Shown: positions 34,993 to 45,389, counted from the stretch's first letter. The stretch is 64,000 nucleotides of DNA from Morganella psychrotolerans (GCF_001676055.1 NZ_LZEX01000043.1:1-64000), one strand, 5' to 3'. Numbers and translations: made by a program. The notes: generated by a model not told the origin, from the sequence alone.

Positions 34993-36075
34993 ATGGAAAA
35001 TGTGACTGTGACATTAGGTGAGCGTGCTTATTCAGTTTCGATTGCTCCCGGTCTCTTTTCCCTTCCCGGCACCTTTGCGCCGCTGACTTCCGGTCAGCGT
35101 GCAATGATTGTCACAAACACCACCCTTGCCCCGCTGTATCTCACGACTCTCACCGAAAATCTTCAGCGCGAAGGCATTCAGGTGGATTCGGTGATCCTGC
35201 CGGATGGCGAACAGTATAAATCCCTGACAACCCTTGATCTGATTTTTACCGCATTGCTTGAGCACAATCACGGGCGTGATACCACGCTGATTGCGCTGGG
35301 CGGCGGGGTAATTGGTGATCTGACCGGGTTTGCGGCTGCAAGTTATCAGCGCGGTGTCCGCTTTATTCAGGTACCAACGACATTATTATCCCAGGTGGAT
35401 TCCTCTGTCGGGGGTAAAACCGGCGTAAATCATCCGCTGGGTAAAAATATGATCGGCGCATTCTGGCAGCCGGCGAAAGTGGTGGTTGATCTTGACTGCC
35501 TGAAGACGCTGCCGCGCCGTGAGCTGGCCTCCGGACTGGCAGAAGTTATCAAATACGGCATTATTCTGGATAACGGGTTCTTTGTCTGGCTGGAAGAGAA
35601 TATCGACCGTCTGCTGGCACTTGAGCCGCAGGCGATGGCATATTGTATCCGCCGCTGCTGCGAGCTGAAAGCAGAGGTTGTGGCGGCAGATGAAAAAGAG
35701 ACCAGCGGGCTGCGTGCTTTGCTGAATCTGGGACACACCTACGGACATGCGATTGAAGCTGAAATGGGCTACGGTGTCTGGTTACATGGTGAAGCCGTTG
35801 CTGCGGGGATGGTGATGGCTGCCCGCACAGCTGAATTACTGGGTGTATTGCGCCCGCAGGAAACATCCCGGATTATCGCACTGCTGCAACGCACCGGATT
35901 ACCGGTTCGCGGACCTGAATCCATGACGGCGGATATGTATCTTCCGCACATGATGCGGGATAAAAAAGTGCAGGGCGGTAAATTGCACCTGATTATTCCG
36001 ACCTCGCTCGGACAGTCGGTTGTTCGTGCGGATATTACGCATGAAACCGTGCTGACGGCTATTCAGTCAGTGTAA
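34993..36075 (+). CDS. aroB: 3-dehydroquinate synthase
   Basis: 360 residues; NAD- and metal-dependent enzyme turning DAHP into 3-dehydroquinate. [14 protein letters not shown] (NAD site), [19 protein letters not shown] and [12 protein letters not shown] (metal-binding His) are seen. ATGCGGAGGTGCC provides a strong ribosome site. Second gene of the aroK-aroB-damX-dam-rpe-gph-trpS block. Confidence 0.97.
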   Translation: MENVTVTLGERAYSVSIAPGLFSLPGTFAPLTSGQRAMIVTNTTLAPLYLTTLTENLQREGIQVDSVILPDGEQYKSLTTLDLIFTALLEHNHGRDTTLIALGGGVIGDLTGFAAASYQRGVRFIQVPTTLLSQVDSSVGGKTGVNHPLGKNMIGAFWQPAKVVVDLDCLKTLPRRELASGLAEVIKYGIILDNGFFVWLEENIDRLLALEPQAMAYCIRRCCELKAEVVAADEKETSGLRALLNLGHTYGHAIEAEMGYGVWLHGEAVAAGMVMAARTAELLGVLRPQETSRIIALLQRTGLPVRGPESMTADMYLPHMMRDKKVQGGKLHLIIPTSLGQSVVRADITHETVLTAIQSV

Positions 36076-36236
36076 CGCGGGTCAGCCCGGCAGAATGTTT
36101 TTTTATATCTGTCTCGCTGAGTGTCCGGAAAATGGTTACACTACGCATTATGACGCACCATTGTGACGTACTTAGTGCGGGTCAGTTCTCTTCTGTTATA
36201 TCTAAAGACAAGTTTCTGCTCTGATGGGAGGGCAAA

Positions 36237-37217
36237 ATGGACGGCTTTAAACCCGAAAAGCAAGAACCACAAATTTTCAGCGAGCCGGATGACGAAGTAA
36301 TCCGTCCGGATGCTTCAGACAGACCCGATCGCCCGGAGCGCCGCACTACTCGTCCGCGCCCGCAGCAGTCCCGTCCTAAGTTTGCCGTATCCCGCCAGCA
36401 GATGATGATTGGTGTGGCGGTTGTGGTATTGGTTCTGCTGATTATTGCGATCAGTTCTGCATTAAAATCACCGTCAGAACCGGAAACACCGCAACAGCCG
36501 CAGAGCGGTGAGCGCCAGATAAACCTGGGCAGCTACAATAACAGCGACAGCAATACTAATGATGGCGGAGCAACAACGTTACAGCCGTCTCAGCCGGTCA
36601 CGACACAAGCCGGGCAGAACGGGGTAAATTTACCCGCTATCAATAATCTGCCGACTCAGGCTCAGCCGTCACAGACGACCGGCACCGGTCAGCGGGTGGA
36701 TATCCCGGGTGATATTAATGATGCACTGAATCAGGGCAGCACGCAGAGCGGCATTAATAATGTTGCGCAGCAGAACATGAATAATCTGCCGCCGGTAACC
36801 AATACTCAGCCATCTGTACCGGCAGAACCGAAAAAACCGGTTCAGGTGAAACCGCAGCCGGTGAAAACAACGACCGCTCAGCCGGTTAAACCGCGTGAAG
36901 CAACCAAGCCTGTTACCGCAGCACCGGCAAAAAACAGTCCGGCGATTGCGAAAGCGGCTGCCGGTGGTTACACCCTGCAACTGAGTGGTGCGAGCCGTGC
37001 GGATACACTGAAAGCGTTTGCACAAAAGCACAGTTTGTCGAATTATCAGGTATATGAAACGTCACGTAACGGAAAGTCGTGGTTTGTCCTGGTTTACGGT
37101 AACTTCCCGACAGTCGGGGATGCAAAACGGGAAGTTGAGCGTCTGCCTGCTGAAATTCAGGGGAAAAAACCGTGGGTCAGAAAGATGCAGGATGTGCATC
37201 AGGACATGAAAAAATAA
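36237..37217 (+). CDS. damX: Cell-division SPOR-domain protein DamX
   Basis: 326 residues. Cytoplasmic proline/arginine-rich head (1-52), one membrane helix (about 57-76), a long Gln/Asn/Thr/Pro linker (about 80-245) and a C-terminal SPOR domain (about 248-320, GGYTLQLSGASRADTL...). DamX goes to the septal ring by binding denuded glycan strands. E. coli DamX is about 428 aa; here the linker is shorter. Conserved position upstream of dam. Confidence 0.9.
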   Translation: MDGFKPEKQEPQIFSEPDDEVIRPDASDRPDRPERRTTRPRPQQSRPKFAVSRQQMMIGVAVVVLVLLIIAISSALKSPSEPETPQQPQSGERQINLGSYNNSDSNTNDGGATTLQPSQPVTTQAGQNGVNLPAINNLPTQAQPSQTTGTGQRVDIPGDINDALNQGSTQSGINNVAQQNMNNLPPVTNTQPSVPAEPKKPVQVKPQPVKTTTAQPVKPREATKPVTAAPAKNSPAIAKAAAGGYTLQLSGASRADTLKAFAQKHSLSNYQVYETSRNGKSWFVLVYGNFPTVGDAKREVERLPAEIQGKKPWVRKMQDVHQDMKK

Positions 37218-37305
37218 ACACGCATTCCGTCAGGTGCTGATTGACTGTCTGAAACAGAGCAGGATCGGCGGCTCTGGCCTTTTTTGAGCAATGATTACAG
37301 GCAGC

Positions 37306-38123
37306 ATGAAAAAACAACGCGCATTTTTAAAATGGGCTGGCGGAAAATATCCTCTGGCAGATGAGATAAAGCGGCATCTGCCGGAAGGAAATTGCCTGAT
37401 AGAGCCTTTTGTCGGCGCGGGATCTGTTTTTCTGAATACGGATTATCCGCACTATATACTGGCGGATATCAACAGTGACCTTATCCATCTGTATAATATG
37501 GTGAAATTGCGGACTCAGGAATTTATCGATGAGTCCCGCAAGCTGTTCACACCAGAATTTAATGATGAAATTCAGTATTACGCCATGCGGGAACGGTTTA
37601 ATCTGAGCACGGACCCTTTCGAGCGCAGTGTCCTGTTTCTGTATCTGAACCGCCATTGTTATAACGGATTGTGCCGGTATAATTTAAAAGGGCGTTTTAA
37701 TGTGCCTTCGGGCGCTATCGCAAGCCGTATTTCCCGGAAGCGGAATTACTGTGGTTTGCGGAAAAATCCCTGAAAGCGACGTTTGTGTGCCAGTCCTATG
37801 TGACCAGTATGCAAGAGTCCCGTCCCGGCGACACGGTATATTGTGATCCGCCTTATGCGCCATTATCACTGACCGCTAATTTTACTGCTTATCACAGCAG
37901 CGGATTCGGATTCCCGGAGCAGGTAAACCTGGCGCAGCTGGCAGAAATGCTCTCATCTGATCGCAACATTCCGGTATTGATTTCAAATCACGATACCCCC
38001 CTGACCCGGGAGTGGTATCATCAGGCACAACTGCATATCGTCAAGGTGCGGCGCACTATCAGCCGCAATACACTCAATCGCGAAAAAGTGAATGAATTAC
38101 TGGCGCTCTTTCGCGGACAGTGA
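37306..38123 (+). pseudogene. dam: DNA adenine methylase Dam, frameshifted
   Basis: Start MKKQRAFLKWAGGKYPL matches E. coli Dam. The first frame contains the SAM-binding FVGAGSVF and runs to FNVPSG, then goes off frame and stops at 37773. The correct continuation GRYRKPYFPEAELLWFAEKS and the catalytic DPPY (in YCDPPYAPLS) lie in another frame ending at 38123. One T missing at GTGCCTTCGGGCGC (about 37706; the family has FNVPFGRY, CCTTTCGG) explains all of it. As written, SAM-binding and catalytic halves are separated, which should abolish GATC methylation. Sequencing error is a live alternative since everything else is conserved. Confidence 0.85.
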
Positions 38124-38163
38124 GCCGTTGAACCCGGCGGCGTCTTATTAAGAGGAAACAGGA

Positions 38164-38838
38164 ATGAAAGAGTTTTTGATTGCTCCGTCCATTTTATCTG
38201 CTGACTTTGCCCGCCTGGGGGAAGACACCGCAAAAGTACTCGCTGCGGGCGGCGATGTGGTTCACTTTGATGTTATGGATAACCATTATGTCCCGAACCT
38301 GACCATCGGTCCGATGGTGTGTAAGGCTCTGCGTGACTATGGTATTACTGCCCCGATTGACGTACATCTGATGGTGAAACCCGTTGATCGCATTGTGCCG
38401 GATTTTGCCAAAGCAGGCGCAACCTACATTTCATTTCACGCGGAAGCGAGCGAGCATGTTGATCGCACTATTCAGCTTATCCGCGAATGCGGCTGTAAAC
38501 CGGGATTAGTTTTTAACCCGGCGACACCGCTCAGTTACCTCGATTATGTCATTGATAAACTGGATATGATCCTGCTGATGTCAGTAAACCCGGGCTTTGG
38601 CGGTCAGTCATTTATCCCGGAAACACTGAATAAAGTCGCCGAAGTCCGCCGCCGCATTGATGCCAGCGGGCGCGATATCCGTCTGGAAGTGGATGGCGGC
38701 GTGAACACTCATAATATTGCCGCAATCGCACAAGCCGGTGCCGATATGTTTGTGGCAGGATCGGCGATTTTTGGTCAGCCGGATTACAAAACCGTTATTG
38801 ATGATATGCGTAAAGAATTAACAAAGGTTTCAGCATGA
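38164..38838 (+). CDS. rpe: Ribulose-phosphate 3-epimerase
   Basis: 224 residues; interconverts ribulose-5-P and xylulose-5-P in the pentose phosphate pathway. TIM-barrel motifs [41 protein letters not shown] and EVDGGVN carry the metal-binding His/Asp residues. AAGAGGAAA precedes the ATG. gph overlaps its end. Confidence 0.97.
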   Translation: MKEFLIAPSILSADFARLGEDTAKVLAAGGDVVHFDVMDNHYVPNLTIGPMVCKALRDYGITAPIDVHLMVKPVDRIVPDFAKAGATYISFHAEASEHVDRTIQLIRECGCKPGLVFNPATPLSYLDYVIDKLDMILLMSVNPGFGGQSFIPETLNKVAEVRRRIDASGRDIRLEVDGGVNTHNIAAIAQAGADMFVAGSAIFGQPDYKTVIDDMRKELTKVSA

Positions 38839-39554
38839 CAGATAAGACAGCAGTACCGCAATTTACAGGAATTAAAGCCGTTGCATTTGATCTCGACGGC
38901 ACATTGGTTGACAGTATTCACGGCCTGGCTGATGCAACAGACAGCGCACTGAATGAACTGGGTTATCCGCAGGCCGGCAAAGAAAATGTCACCGTCTGGA
39001 TTGGTAATGGCGTTGATATTTTATTAGAGCGCGCGCTTACGTGGGCAACAGGATCCGCACCGGATGCCGCACTGCACGCAAAATGTCGTCAGTTATTTGA
39101 TGAATTTTATGCCGAAGCCGTTAAAACCGGCAGCCCGCTGTTTGCAAATGTGAAACCAACATTGCAGGCGCTGGCTGATGCGGGAATGGATCTGGCGATT
39201 GTCACCAATAAACCGACTCCGTTTATTGCACCACTGCTGGCTGAATTAGGCATTACTGACTTTTTCTCCGTTGTACTGGGCGGCGATGATGTGAAAAATA
39301 AAAAACCGCATCCATCACCGCTTTATCTGACACTCGGTGAGTTCGGGCTGCGCAGGGAAGAGATGTTATTTGTCGGGGATTCCCGTAATGACATTCTGGC
39401 GGCTCAGGCGGCAGAGTGCCCGAGCGTGGGTCTGACCTACGGCTATAACTACGGCATCCCTATTGCTGACAGTCATCCGGACTGTGTATTGTCTGACTTT
39501 GCGGGCTTGCTGCCGGCACTCGGACTGTCTCCGTTAACTCATCAGGAAGGATAA
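38835..39554 (+). CDS. gph: Phosphoglycolate phosphatase
   Basis: 239 residues of the HAD superfamily, with nucleophile motif [11 protein letters not shown], motif II IVTNK and motif III/IV KPHPSP...FVGDSRND. It clears 2-phosphoglycolate formed during DNA repair. Overlaps rpe by four bases and lies two bases ahead of trpS, so the three are co-translated. Confidence 0.96.
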   Translation: MTDKTAVPQFTGIKAVAFDLDGTLVDSIHGLADATDSALNELGYPQAGKENVTVWIGNGVDILLERALTWATGSAPDAALHAKCRQLFDEFYAEAVKTGSPLFANVKPTLQALADAGMDLAIVTNKPTPFIAPLLAELGITDFFSVVLGGDDVKNKKPHPSPLYLTLGEFGLRREEMLFVGDSRNDILAAQAAECPSVGLTYGYNYGIPIADSHPDCVLSDFAGLLPALGLSPLTHQEG

Positions 39555-39556
39555 TC

Positions 39557-40588
39557 ATGAGCGGATCCGCTGCTACAAAAAATCACAAACCCGTTGTTTT
39601 CAGTGGCGCACAGCCTTCCGGCGAGCTGACTATCGGTAACTACATGGGTGCGCTGCGCCAGTGGGTTAAAATGCAGGATGATTACGACTGCATTTACTGT
39701 ATCGTTGACCAGCACGCGATCACGGTGCGTCAGGATCCGGCTGAGCTGCGCAAACGCACGCTGGACACCTTATCCCTGTACATGGCCTGTGGTCTGGAAC
39801 CGGAAAAAAATACCCTGTTTGTTCAGTCACATGTCCCGCAGCATGCTCAATTAGGCTGGGCACTGAACTGCTATACCTATTTCGGCGAACTCAGCCGTAT
39901 GACGCAGTTTAAAGATAAATCTGCCCGTCATGCAGAGAATATCAACGCCGGGCTGTTTGACTATCCTGTTCTGATGGCGGCCGATATTCTGCTGTATCAG
40001 ACAAACCAGGTGCCGGTCGGGATCGACCAGAAACAGCATCTGGAACTGAGTCGTGATATCGCGCAGCGTTTTAATGCTATTTACGGCGATGTGTTTGTTG
40101 TCCCTGATCCGTTTATTTCATCCGGTGGTTCCCGTGTGATGGCGTTGCAGGATCCGACGAAAAAAATGTCGAAATCCGATGATAACCGCAACAACCTGAT
40201 CGCCCTGCTGGAAGACCCGAAAGCGGCAGCGAAAAAAATCAAACGCGCTATGACTGACTCCGAAGAGCCGCCTCGTGTGATTTATGATTCAGCCAACAAA
40301 CCGGGTGTATCAAACCTGCTGGATATTCTCTCCGGTGTTACCGGCAAACCGGTTGCTGCACTGGAAGCGGAATTTGAAGGACAGATGTACGGTCACCTGA
40401 AAGGTGCGGTGGCAGATGCCGTTTCCGGTATGCTGACGACGCTACAGACCCGTTATCACGACATCCGTAATGATGATGTGTTACTGAACAGTGTGATGAA
40501 AGAGGGTGCAGAGAAAGCCTCTGCCCGCGCACAGGTAACACTGGATAAGGTGTATGACGCTATCGGTTTTGTCCGCCGTCCGCTGTAA
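39557..40588 (+). CDS. trpS: Tryptophanyl-tRNA synthetase
   Basis: 343 residues; class I synthetase charging tRNA-Trp. The HIGH-like motif is [10 protein letters not shown] (in [13 protein letters not shown]) and the KMSKS motif is at [12 protein letters not shown]. Last gene of the block, followed by a strong terminator. Confidence 0.97.
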   Translation: MSGSAATKNHKPVVFSGAQPSGELTIGNYMGALRQWVKMQDDYDCIYCIVDQHAITVRQDPAELRKRTLDTLSLYMACGLEPEKNTLFVQSHVPQHAQLGWALNCYTYFGELSRMTQFKDKSARHAENINAGLFDYPVLMAADILLYQTNQVPVGIDQKQHLELSRDIAQRFNAIYGDVFVVPDPFISSGGSRVMALQDPTKKMSKSDDNRNNLIALLEDPKAAAKKIKRAMTDSEEPPRVIYDSANKPGVSNLLDILSGVTGKPVAALEAEFEGQMYGHLKGAVADAVSGMLTTLQTRYHDIRNDDVLLNSVMKEGAEKASARAQVTLDKVYDAIGFVRRPL

Positions 40589-40607
40589 TGGTATTGATTA
40601 ATAAGAA

Positions 40608-40637
40608 GAAAAAAGCGCCTTGCGGCGCTTTTTTTAT
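40608..40637 (+). terminator. trpS operon terminator
   Basis: AAAGCGCC/GGCGCTTT stem with TTGC loop and a run of T. It also sits just past the adhesin stop on the other strand, with an A-rich left flank, so it may work both ways. Confidence 0.92.
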
Positions 40638-40659
40638 ATCTGACGGAGAACGACGGAGA

Positions 40660-41685
40660 TCAGAACCCGAACGCAACACCGGCGCCATAAACGGCACTGT
40701 CTTCGCTGTTCCAGCTGACTGAAGTGCGCAGATTCACGTTATTTTCCATACGCAGCTGTCCACCGAAGGCCACGGCGTTGCCGTTATGGTAATTACCGGC
40801 ACCCAGGCCCACGCTGAAGCGGGTGTTATCGGTATACGGAATGTTGGCCATTGCCGCAACAGAAGCAATACCGGCGTTAGCGCGGTCAGCATTCTTATTC
40901 ATCTGCTGCTCAACAGAGTTAAACCGGCCGTTCATGGACGCTTCAAGCTCCGTAAAACGGGCATTGGTATATTGTTGTCCGGATGAAACCGCTTGTTTAC
41001 GGGAATCATCAATTGCGGAATGAATATTACTGACTTTGTTGTCGGTGTAGCTGTTACTGCTTTTTACCGCAGCCGTTTTGGCATCACTGGTTTTTTGGTC
41101 AGTGTAGTCGTTACTGCTTTTTACCGCAGCCGTTTTGGCATCACTGGTTTTCTGGTCAGTGTAGTCGTTACTGCTTTTTACCGCAGCCGTTTTGGCATCA
41201 CTGGTTTTCTGGTCAGTGTAATCATTACTGCTTTTTACTGCAGCCGTTTTGGCATCACTGGTTTTCTGGTCAGTGTAGTCGTTACTGCTTTTTACTGCAG
41301 CTGTTTTGGAATCGGTAATCGCTGTATTTACTTCAGTGATTTTTGTATCTGTATATCCTTTGCTGCTGCTGACCGCGTCAGTTTTTGCATTATCAATATT
41401 GGTATTAACCGTACGGAGTTTTTGGTCGGTATACCTTTTACTGGACTCTATTGCTTCAGTTTTGGCGTTAGTAATACCCGTTGTCAGTATACTAGTAGTT
41501 GTCTGCATCAGATCCATAGTTTCTCTTCTGGCAGTATTTTGTATATCAAGAGCTTTTCTAGATAACTCGCTATCTGTATAAGCTTTGCTTTTGGCAACAG
41601 CGTCATTGAATGAGTCTGCAGCAAATGAGGCAGATGCGCCTAAAGAAAGCATAGCGATAATTAATATCTTACACTTGGTATTCAT
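40660..41685 (-). CDS. YadA-like trimeric autotransporter adhesin
   Basis: 341 residues. Signal peptide at 1-22 (ends ASFAA). A coiled-coil stalk (about 25-265) is built of repeats, including four near-identical 19-residue units (S-DAKTAAVKSSNDYTDQK-T) plus degenerate ones. The C-terminal membrane anchor (about 275-341) has four beta strands and ends in Phe, as YadA-type barrels do. Three chains would form one 12-strand barrel with the stalk outside. There is no globular head between signal and stalk, so this is a short, stalk-only adhesin. Binding partner unknown. Confidence 0.88.
   Translation of the reverse strand: MNTKCKILIIAMLSLGASASFAADSFNDAVAKSKAYTDSELSRKALDIQNTARRETMDLMQTTTSILTTGITNAKTEAIESSKRYTDQKLRTVNTNIDNAKTDAVSSSKGYTDTKITEVNTAITDSKTAAVKSSNDYTDQKTSDAKTAAVKSSNDYTDQKTSDAKTAAVKSSNDYTDQKTSDAKTAAVKSSNDYTDQKTSDAKTAAVKSSNSYTDNKVSNIHSAIDDSRKQAVSSGQQYTNARFTELEASMNGRFNSVEQQMNKNADRANAGIASVAAMANIPYTDNTRFSVGLGAGNYHNGNAVAFGGQLRMENNVNLRTSVSWNSEDSAVYGAGVAFGF
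41057..41284. repeat. Tandem repeat, 4 x 57 bp in the adhesin stalk
   Basis: Unit starts CTGCTTTTTACCGCAGCCGT; copies begin at 41057, 41114, 41171 and 41228 and differ at only a few bases. A fifth, diverged partial unit starts at 41285. 57 bp keeps reading frame, so copy-number change would lengthen or shorten the stalk by 19 residues. Confidence 0.95.
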
Positions 41686-42116
41686 ACGTAATTTCTCAAT
41701 AATATAAACAAGGATGCGCTGTTATTTTCACAGGGCATATAAGGGGTTGGCTGTTGATATGAGATAAAGTGCAACAATGTTCTGGTAATGAATAATATTT
41801 AGCATAAAGTTTATATTATTCTGTTGTATTTTCAATGTAAATATCATTATATTTACAGCGACATTTTAATCTTTATTACATCAATATTTGATAAACGAAT
41901 GGCGCAAATATACCGGAAAACACCAAGTACAGAGCGGCTGAGACAGGCATTAAAGTAGAAATATATGAATTAATATCTAATACATAAAGTAATACTTAAA
42001 ATATGTTTATCGTTTATTTAATATTATAGTTGAGATGTTATTTTTTAAAAAAATGACTGTATCATGACGATGTAGTCATAAAAGGATTAATTAAAAAAAA
42101 CTAAATAAATAAATAA
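41686..42116. other. AT-rich intergenic, adhesin upstream region
   Basis: About 430 bases, strongly AT-rich, with no gene supported. It holds the adhesin promoter on the minus strand and the 3' flank of the ferredoxin gene. No clear operator seen. Confidence 0.55.
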
Positions 42117-42998
42117 TTACAACCAGCCTTTCTCTTTACGGGACTGGCATATCGGACACAATGTTTGTTCCGGTTGCCAGCTCATAAAAGGCAGATGGCA
42201 GCTTTTACAGTGCGCATCAAAATAAGAATAGTGAACCGGTAAACTGTTTTTTTCTGCCATCGGTACAACGTCAATTGCTTTCGGGAAACAGACATCTTTG
42301 CAGCTCATACAGCCGCTGCATTTGGTTTTATCCACGGTAAACTGATTGTTTTCAATCAGGATAGCGCTTTCCTGACAGACTGCCGCGCAGGCGGAACATA
42401 AAATACACTTCTCTGTGTCCGGGCGGACATCAAACCAGCTGTCATCCGGCCAGAGTTTTTTGCGCTCATTCAGACCGGTTTTCGCCCGTCCCCGGTTTAG
42501 TTCTGCGGCGCCCGCTTTCTGGCGGAACAGTGCAAAGCGTTTTCCGGTATCTATTGGCGCAGGCGGTGCAATCGTCAGTTGCCAGACCGGCTCCTGCAAG
42601 GCTTTCAGGCGCAGATTCAGCTCTGCCAGTACCGGCAGCCAGCTATCCACTTCCGGTTCGGTTATCTGCATGCCGCGGATATGATATTGCCGGTGCCAGA
42701 CCAGCAGTTCCTCAATCTGTGCAGGTGCTTCTTTCTGATTGATAACCAGTTGTGCATTGTCGTTAAACAGACGTTCGCGCACAGGGATATTTTCAATAGC
42801 ATCAGACGGGCAGACAAACAGGCAGTTTCCGCACTGAAAACAGCGCTCATTATCGATCCGGACATCAAGATACCCGAATGAGACGGCATTTGCGGGACAG
42901 TGTGCCGCACAGCTGTTACAGGTGCTGTTTTTGAGTTTCTTCCTGACGCAGCGATTGTTCACTGCACCGCTGACACGACGGGGGTTTGTCAAAGCCAC
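42117..42998 (-). CDS. Multi-cluster 4Fe-4S ferredoxin-like protein
   Basis: 293 residues starting at GTG. Cysteine groups: a first STCNSCAAHCP; CFQCGNCLFVCP (about 53-64); CILCSACAAVC and CSGCMSCKDVC further on; and a C-terminal zinc-ribbon-like CKSCHLP...CPIC. It probably carries four iron-sulfur clusters and passes electrons, or assists maturation, for the neighbouring DmsABC reductase. No Tat signal, so cytosolic. Its first 77 bases overlap the dmsA coding sequence on the opposite strand, and its ribosome site is poor; the true start may be a GTG about 36 bases further in. No close named family recognised. Confidence 0.8.
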   Translation of the reverse strand: MALTNPRRVSGAVNNRCVRKKLKNSTCNSCAAHCPANAVSFGYLDVRIDNERCFQCGNCLFVCPSDAIENIPVRERLFNDNAQLVINQKEAPAQIEELLVWHRQYHIRGMQITEPEVDSWLPVLAELNLRLKALQEPVWQLTIAPPAPIDTGKRFALFRQKAGAAELNRGRAKTGLNERKKLWPDDSWFDVRPDTEKCILCSACAAVCQESAILIENNQFTVDKTKCSGCMSCKDVCFPKAIDVVPMAEKNSLPVHYSYFDAHCKSCHLPFMSWQPEQTLCPICQSRKEKGWL

Positions 42999-45378
42999 CG
43001 GGGCTGCCGGCGGATTAGCCGTCGCAGCCGGTGGATTATCACTTCCTTTCAGTCATGCAGCCACTGCAGCAGATAACACACCAGCAGCAGCGCCACAGGA
43101 AAAAATTGTCTGGAGCGCCTGTACAGTCAACTGCGGCAGCCGTTGTCCGCTGCGGATGCATGTGACTGACGGCGAAATCAGATATGTCGAAACCGATAAC
43201 ACCGGCGATGATGTTTATGAAGAACTTCATCAGGTTCGCGCCTGCCTGCGCGGGCGCTCAATGCGCCGCCGTGTGTATAATCCTGATCGCCTGAAATACC
43301 CGATGAAACGCGTGGGTAAACGCGGTGAAAATAAATTCGAACGGATCAGCTGGGAAGAGGCGTTTGATACTATCGCCGGCACCATGAAACGCTTGATCAG
43401 TGATTATGGCAACGAATCTATTTATCTGAACTATGGTACCGGGACACTCGGCGGCACCATGACTAAATCCTGGCCGCCGGGAGCAACGCTGATCGCCCGT
43501 CTGATGAACTGTTGTGGCGGTTATCTTAACCATTACGGCGACTACAGTACCGCGCAGATAGCGGCGGGTCTGAATTATACCTACGGCGGCTGGGCAGATG
43601 GTAACAGCCCGTCAGATATCGAAAACAGCAAGCTGGTGGTGATGTTCGGGAACAACCCGGGCGAAACCCGTATGAGCGGCGGCGGTGTGACCTATTATGT
43701 TGAGCAGGCACGCGAAAAATCAAATGCCCGCATGATTATCATTGACCCGCGTTACACCGATACCGGTGCCGGTCGTGAAGATGAGTGGATCCCGATCCGT
43801 CCGGGAACCGATGCGGCACTGATCAGTGCGCTCGCTTATGTGATGATCAATGAAGATCTGGTGGATAAACCGTTCCTTGATAAATATTGCGTGGGTTATG
43901 ACGAAACCACCATGCCTGCGGGTGCGCCGGAAAACGGGCACTATAAAGCCTATATTTTAGGTCAGGGCGCGGATGGTGTGGCGAAAACACCTGAATGGGC
44001 AGCAAAAATCACCGGTATTCCGGCAGCCAGAATTGTAAAACTGGCGCGTGAAATCGGAACAGCAAAACCGGCTTATATTACACAAGGCTGGGGTCCGCAG
44101 CGCCGCTCAAATGGTGAAACCGCATCGCGGGCAATCTCAATGCTGTCTATTCTGACCGGCAATGTGGGCATTAATGGCGGTAACAGCGGCGCGCGTGAAG
44201 GTTCTTATGCCATCCCGTTTGTCCGTATGCCGACACTGACCAACCCGGTGAAAACCAGTATCTCCATGTTTATGTGGACTGACGCTATCCTGCGCGGCAA
44301 AGAAATGACCGCGACCCGTGATGGTGTACGCGGCAAAGACAAGCTGGATGTGCCGATCAAAATGGTCTGGAACTATGCCGGTAACTGCCTGGTTAATCAG
44401 CACTCTGATATTAACCGCACTCATGACATTCTTCAGGATGACAGCAAGTGCGAGATGATTGTGGTGATCGATAATCACCTGACCTCTTCCGCGAAATATG
44501 CCGATATTATTCTGCCGGACTGCACCGCATCTGAGCAGATGGATTTCTGTATGGACGCATCTGCGGGCAATATGGGATATGTGATTTTTGCAGACCAGGC
44601 GATCGCGCCGCGTTTTGAAAGCCGCAATATCTATGAGATGACCAGTGAAATAGCCAAACGAATGGGAGTCGGTGACGAATTCACAGAAAACCGTACCCAG
44701 GAAGAATGGTTGCGCCATCTCTATGAGCAATCCAGAGCGGCATTGCCGGAACTGCCGGAGTTTGATGAGTTCCGTAAACAAGGCATGTTTAAAAAACGCG
44801 ATCCGCAGGGGCACCATGTGGCGTACCGCGCTTTCCGTGAAGATCCGCAGGCTAATCCGCTGACCACGCCGTCCGGAAAAATCGAGATCTATTCCGCACA
44901 GCTGGCAGAGATTCAGAAAACCTGGGAACTGAATGAAGGTGATGAAATTCATCCGTTGCCGGTATATGCCGCCGGGTTTGAACATGGCGGTGATCCGTTA
45001 ATGGAAAAATACCCGTTACAGATGACCGGTTTCCATTACAAATCCCGCACGCACTCAACTTACGGCAACGTGGATGTCCTGCAGGCTGCCTGCCCGCAGG
45101 AATTGTGGATAAATCCGGCCGATGCTGCGAAACGCGGAATTGTGCAGGGTGACAACGTCCGGATCTTTAACGACCGTGGCGAAGTCCGCGTCAATGTGAA
45201 GGTTACGCCGCGCATTCTGCCGGGTGTCGTCGGATTGGGTGAAGGCGCTTGGTACAGCCCGGATGGTAATCGTATTGACCACGCGGGCAGCATTAACGTG
45301 TTAACCACTCAGCGCCCGTCGCCGCTGGCGAAAGGGAACCCGTCCCACTCCAACCTTGTTGAAGTCGTTAAGGCCTGA
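42922..45378 (+). CDS. dmsA: Dimethyl sulfoxide reductase catalytic subunit DmsA
   Basis: 818 residues from the first usable start (GTG). Twin-arginine signal LTRRGFVKATGAAGG (about 17-31) then a hydrophobic stretch ending SHAATAA. The iron-sulfur site CTVNCGSRCPLRMH and the Mo-ligand serine in HYGDYSTAQ are present, and similarity to E. coli DmsA is very high throughout. Binds bis-molybdopterin guanine dinucleotide; reduces DMSO and related oxides in anaerobic respiration. The N-region before the Tat motif (LFLSFFLTQRLF) is unlike E. coli, has no good ribosome site and overlaps the divergent ferredoxin gene, so the 5' end looks disturbed. Confidence 0.93.
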   Translation: MLFLSFFLTQRLFTAPLTRRGFVKATGAAGGLAVAAGGLSLPFSHAATAADNTPAAAPQEKIVWSACTVNCGSRCPLRMHVTDGEIRYVETDNTGDDVYEELHQVRACLRGRSMRRRVYNPDRLKYPMKRVGKRGENKFERISWEEAFDTIAGTMKRLISDYGNESIYLNYGTGTLGGTMTKSWPPGATLIARLMNCCGGYLNHYGDYSTAQIAAGLNYTYGGWADGNSPSDIENSKLVVMFGNNPGETRMSGGGVTYYVEQAREKSNARMIIIDPRYTDTGAGREDEWIPIRPGTDAALISALAYVMINEDLVDKPFLDKYCVGYDETTMPAGAPENGHYKAYILGQGADGVAKTPEWAAKITGIPAARIVKLAREIGTAKPAYITQGWGPQRRSNGETASRAISMLSILTGNVGINGGNSGAREGSYAIPFVRMPTLTNPVKTSISMFMWTDAILRGKEMTATRDGVRGKDKLDVPIKMVWNYAGNCLVNQHSDINRTHDILQDDSKCEMIVVIDNHLTSSAKYADIILPDCTASEQMDFCMDASAGNMGYVIFADQAIAPRFESRNIYEMTSEIAKRMGVGDEFTENRTQEEWLRHLYEQSRAALPELPEFDEFRKQGMFKKRDPQGHHVAYRAFREDPQANPLTTPSGKIEIYSAQLAEIQKTWELNEGDEIHPLPVYAAGFEHGGDPLMEKYPLQMTGFHYKSRTHSTYGNVDVLQAACPQELWINPADAAKRGIVQGDNVRIFNDRGEVRVNVKVTPRILPGVVGLGEGAWYSPDGNRIDHAGSINVLTTQRPSPLAKGNPSHSNLVEVVKA

Positions 45379-45389
45379 GGAAGCGAATT

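Noticed and set aside
41057-41284. Regular repeats resembling a CRISPR array
   Set aside because: Units are contiguous 57-mers with no unique spacers, in frame within a coiled-coil adhesin.
42850-43000. FNR site for dmsA
   Set aside because: Searched for TTGAT-N4-ATCAA and close variants around the dmsA start; none found.
44137-44985. Long open frame antisense to dmsA (282 codons)
   Set aside because: Lies wholly within a highly conserved gene on the other strand; codon-usage shadow.
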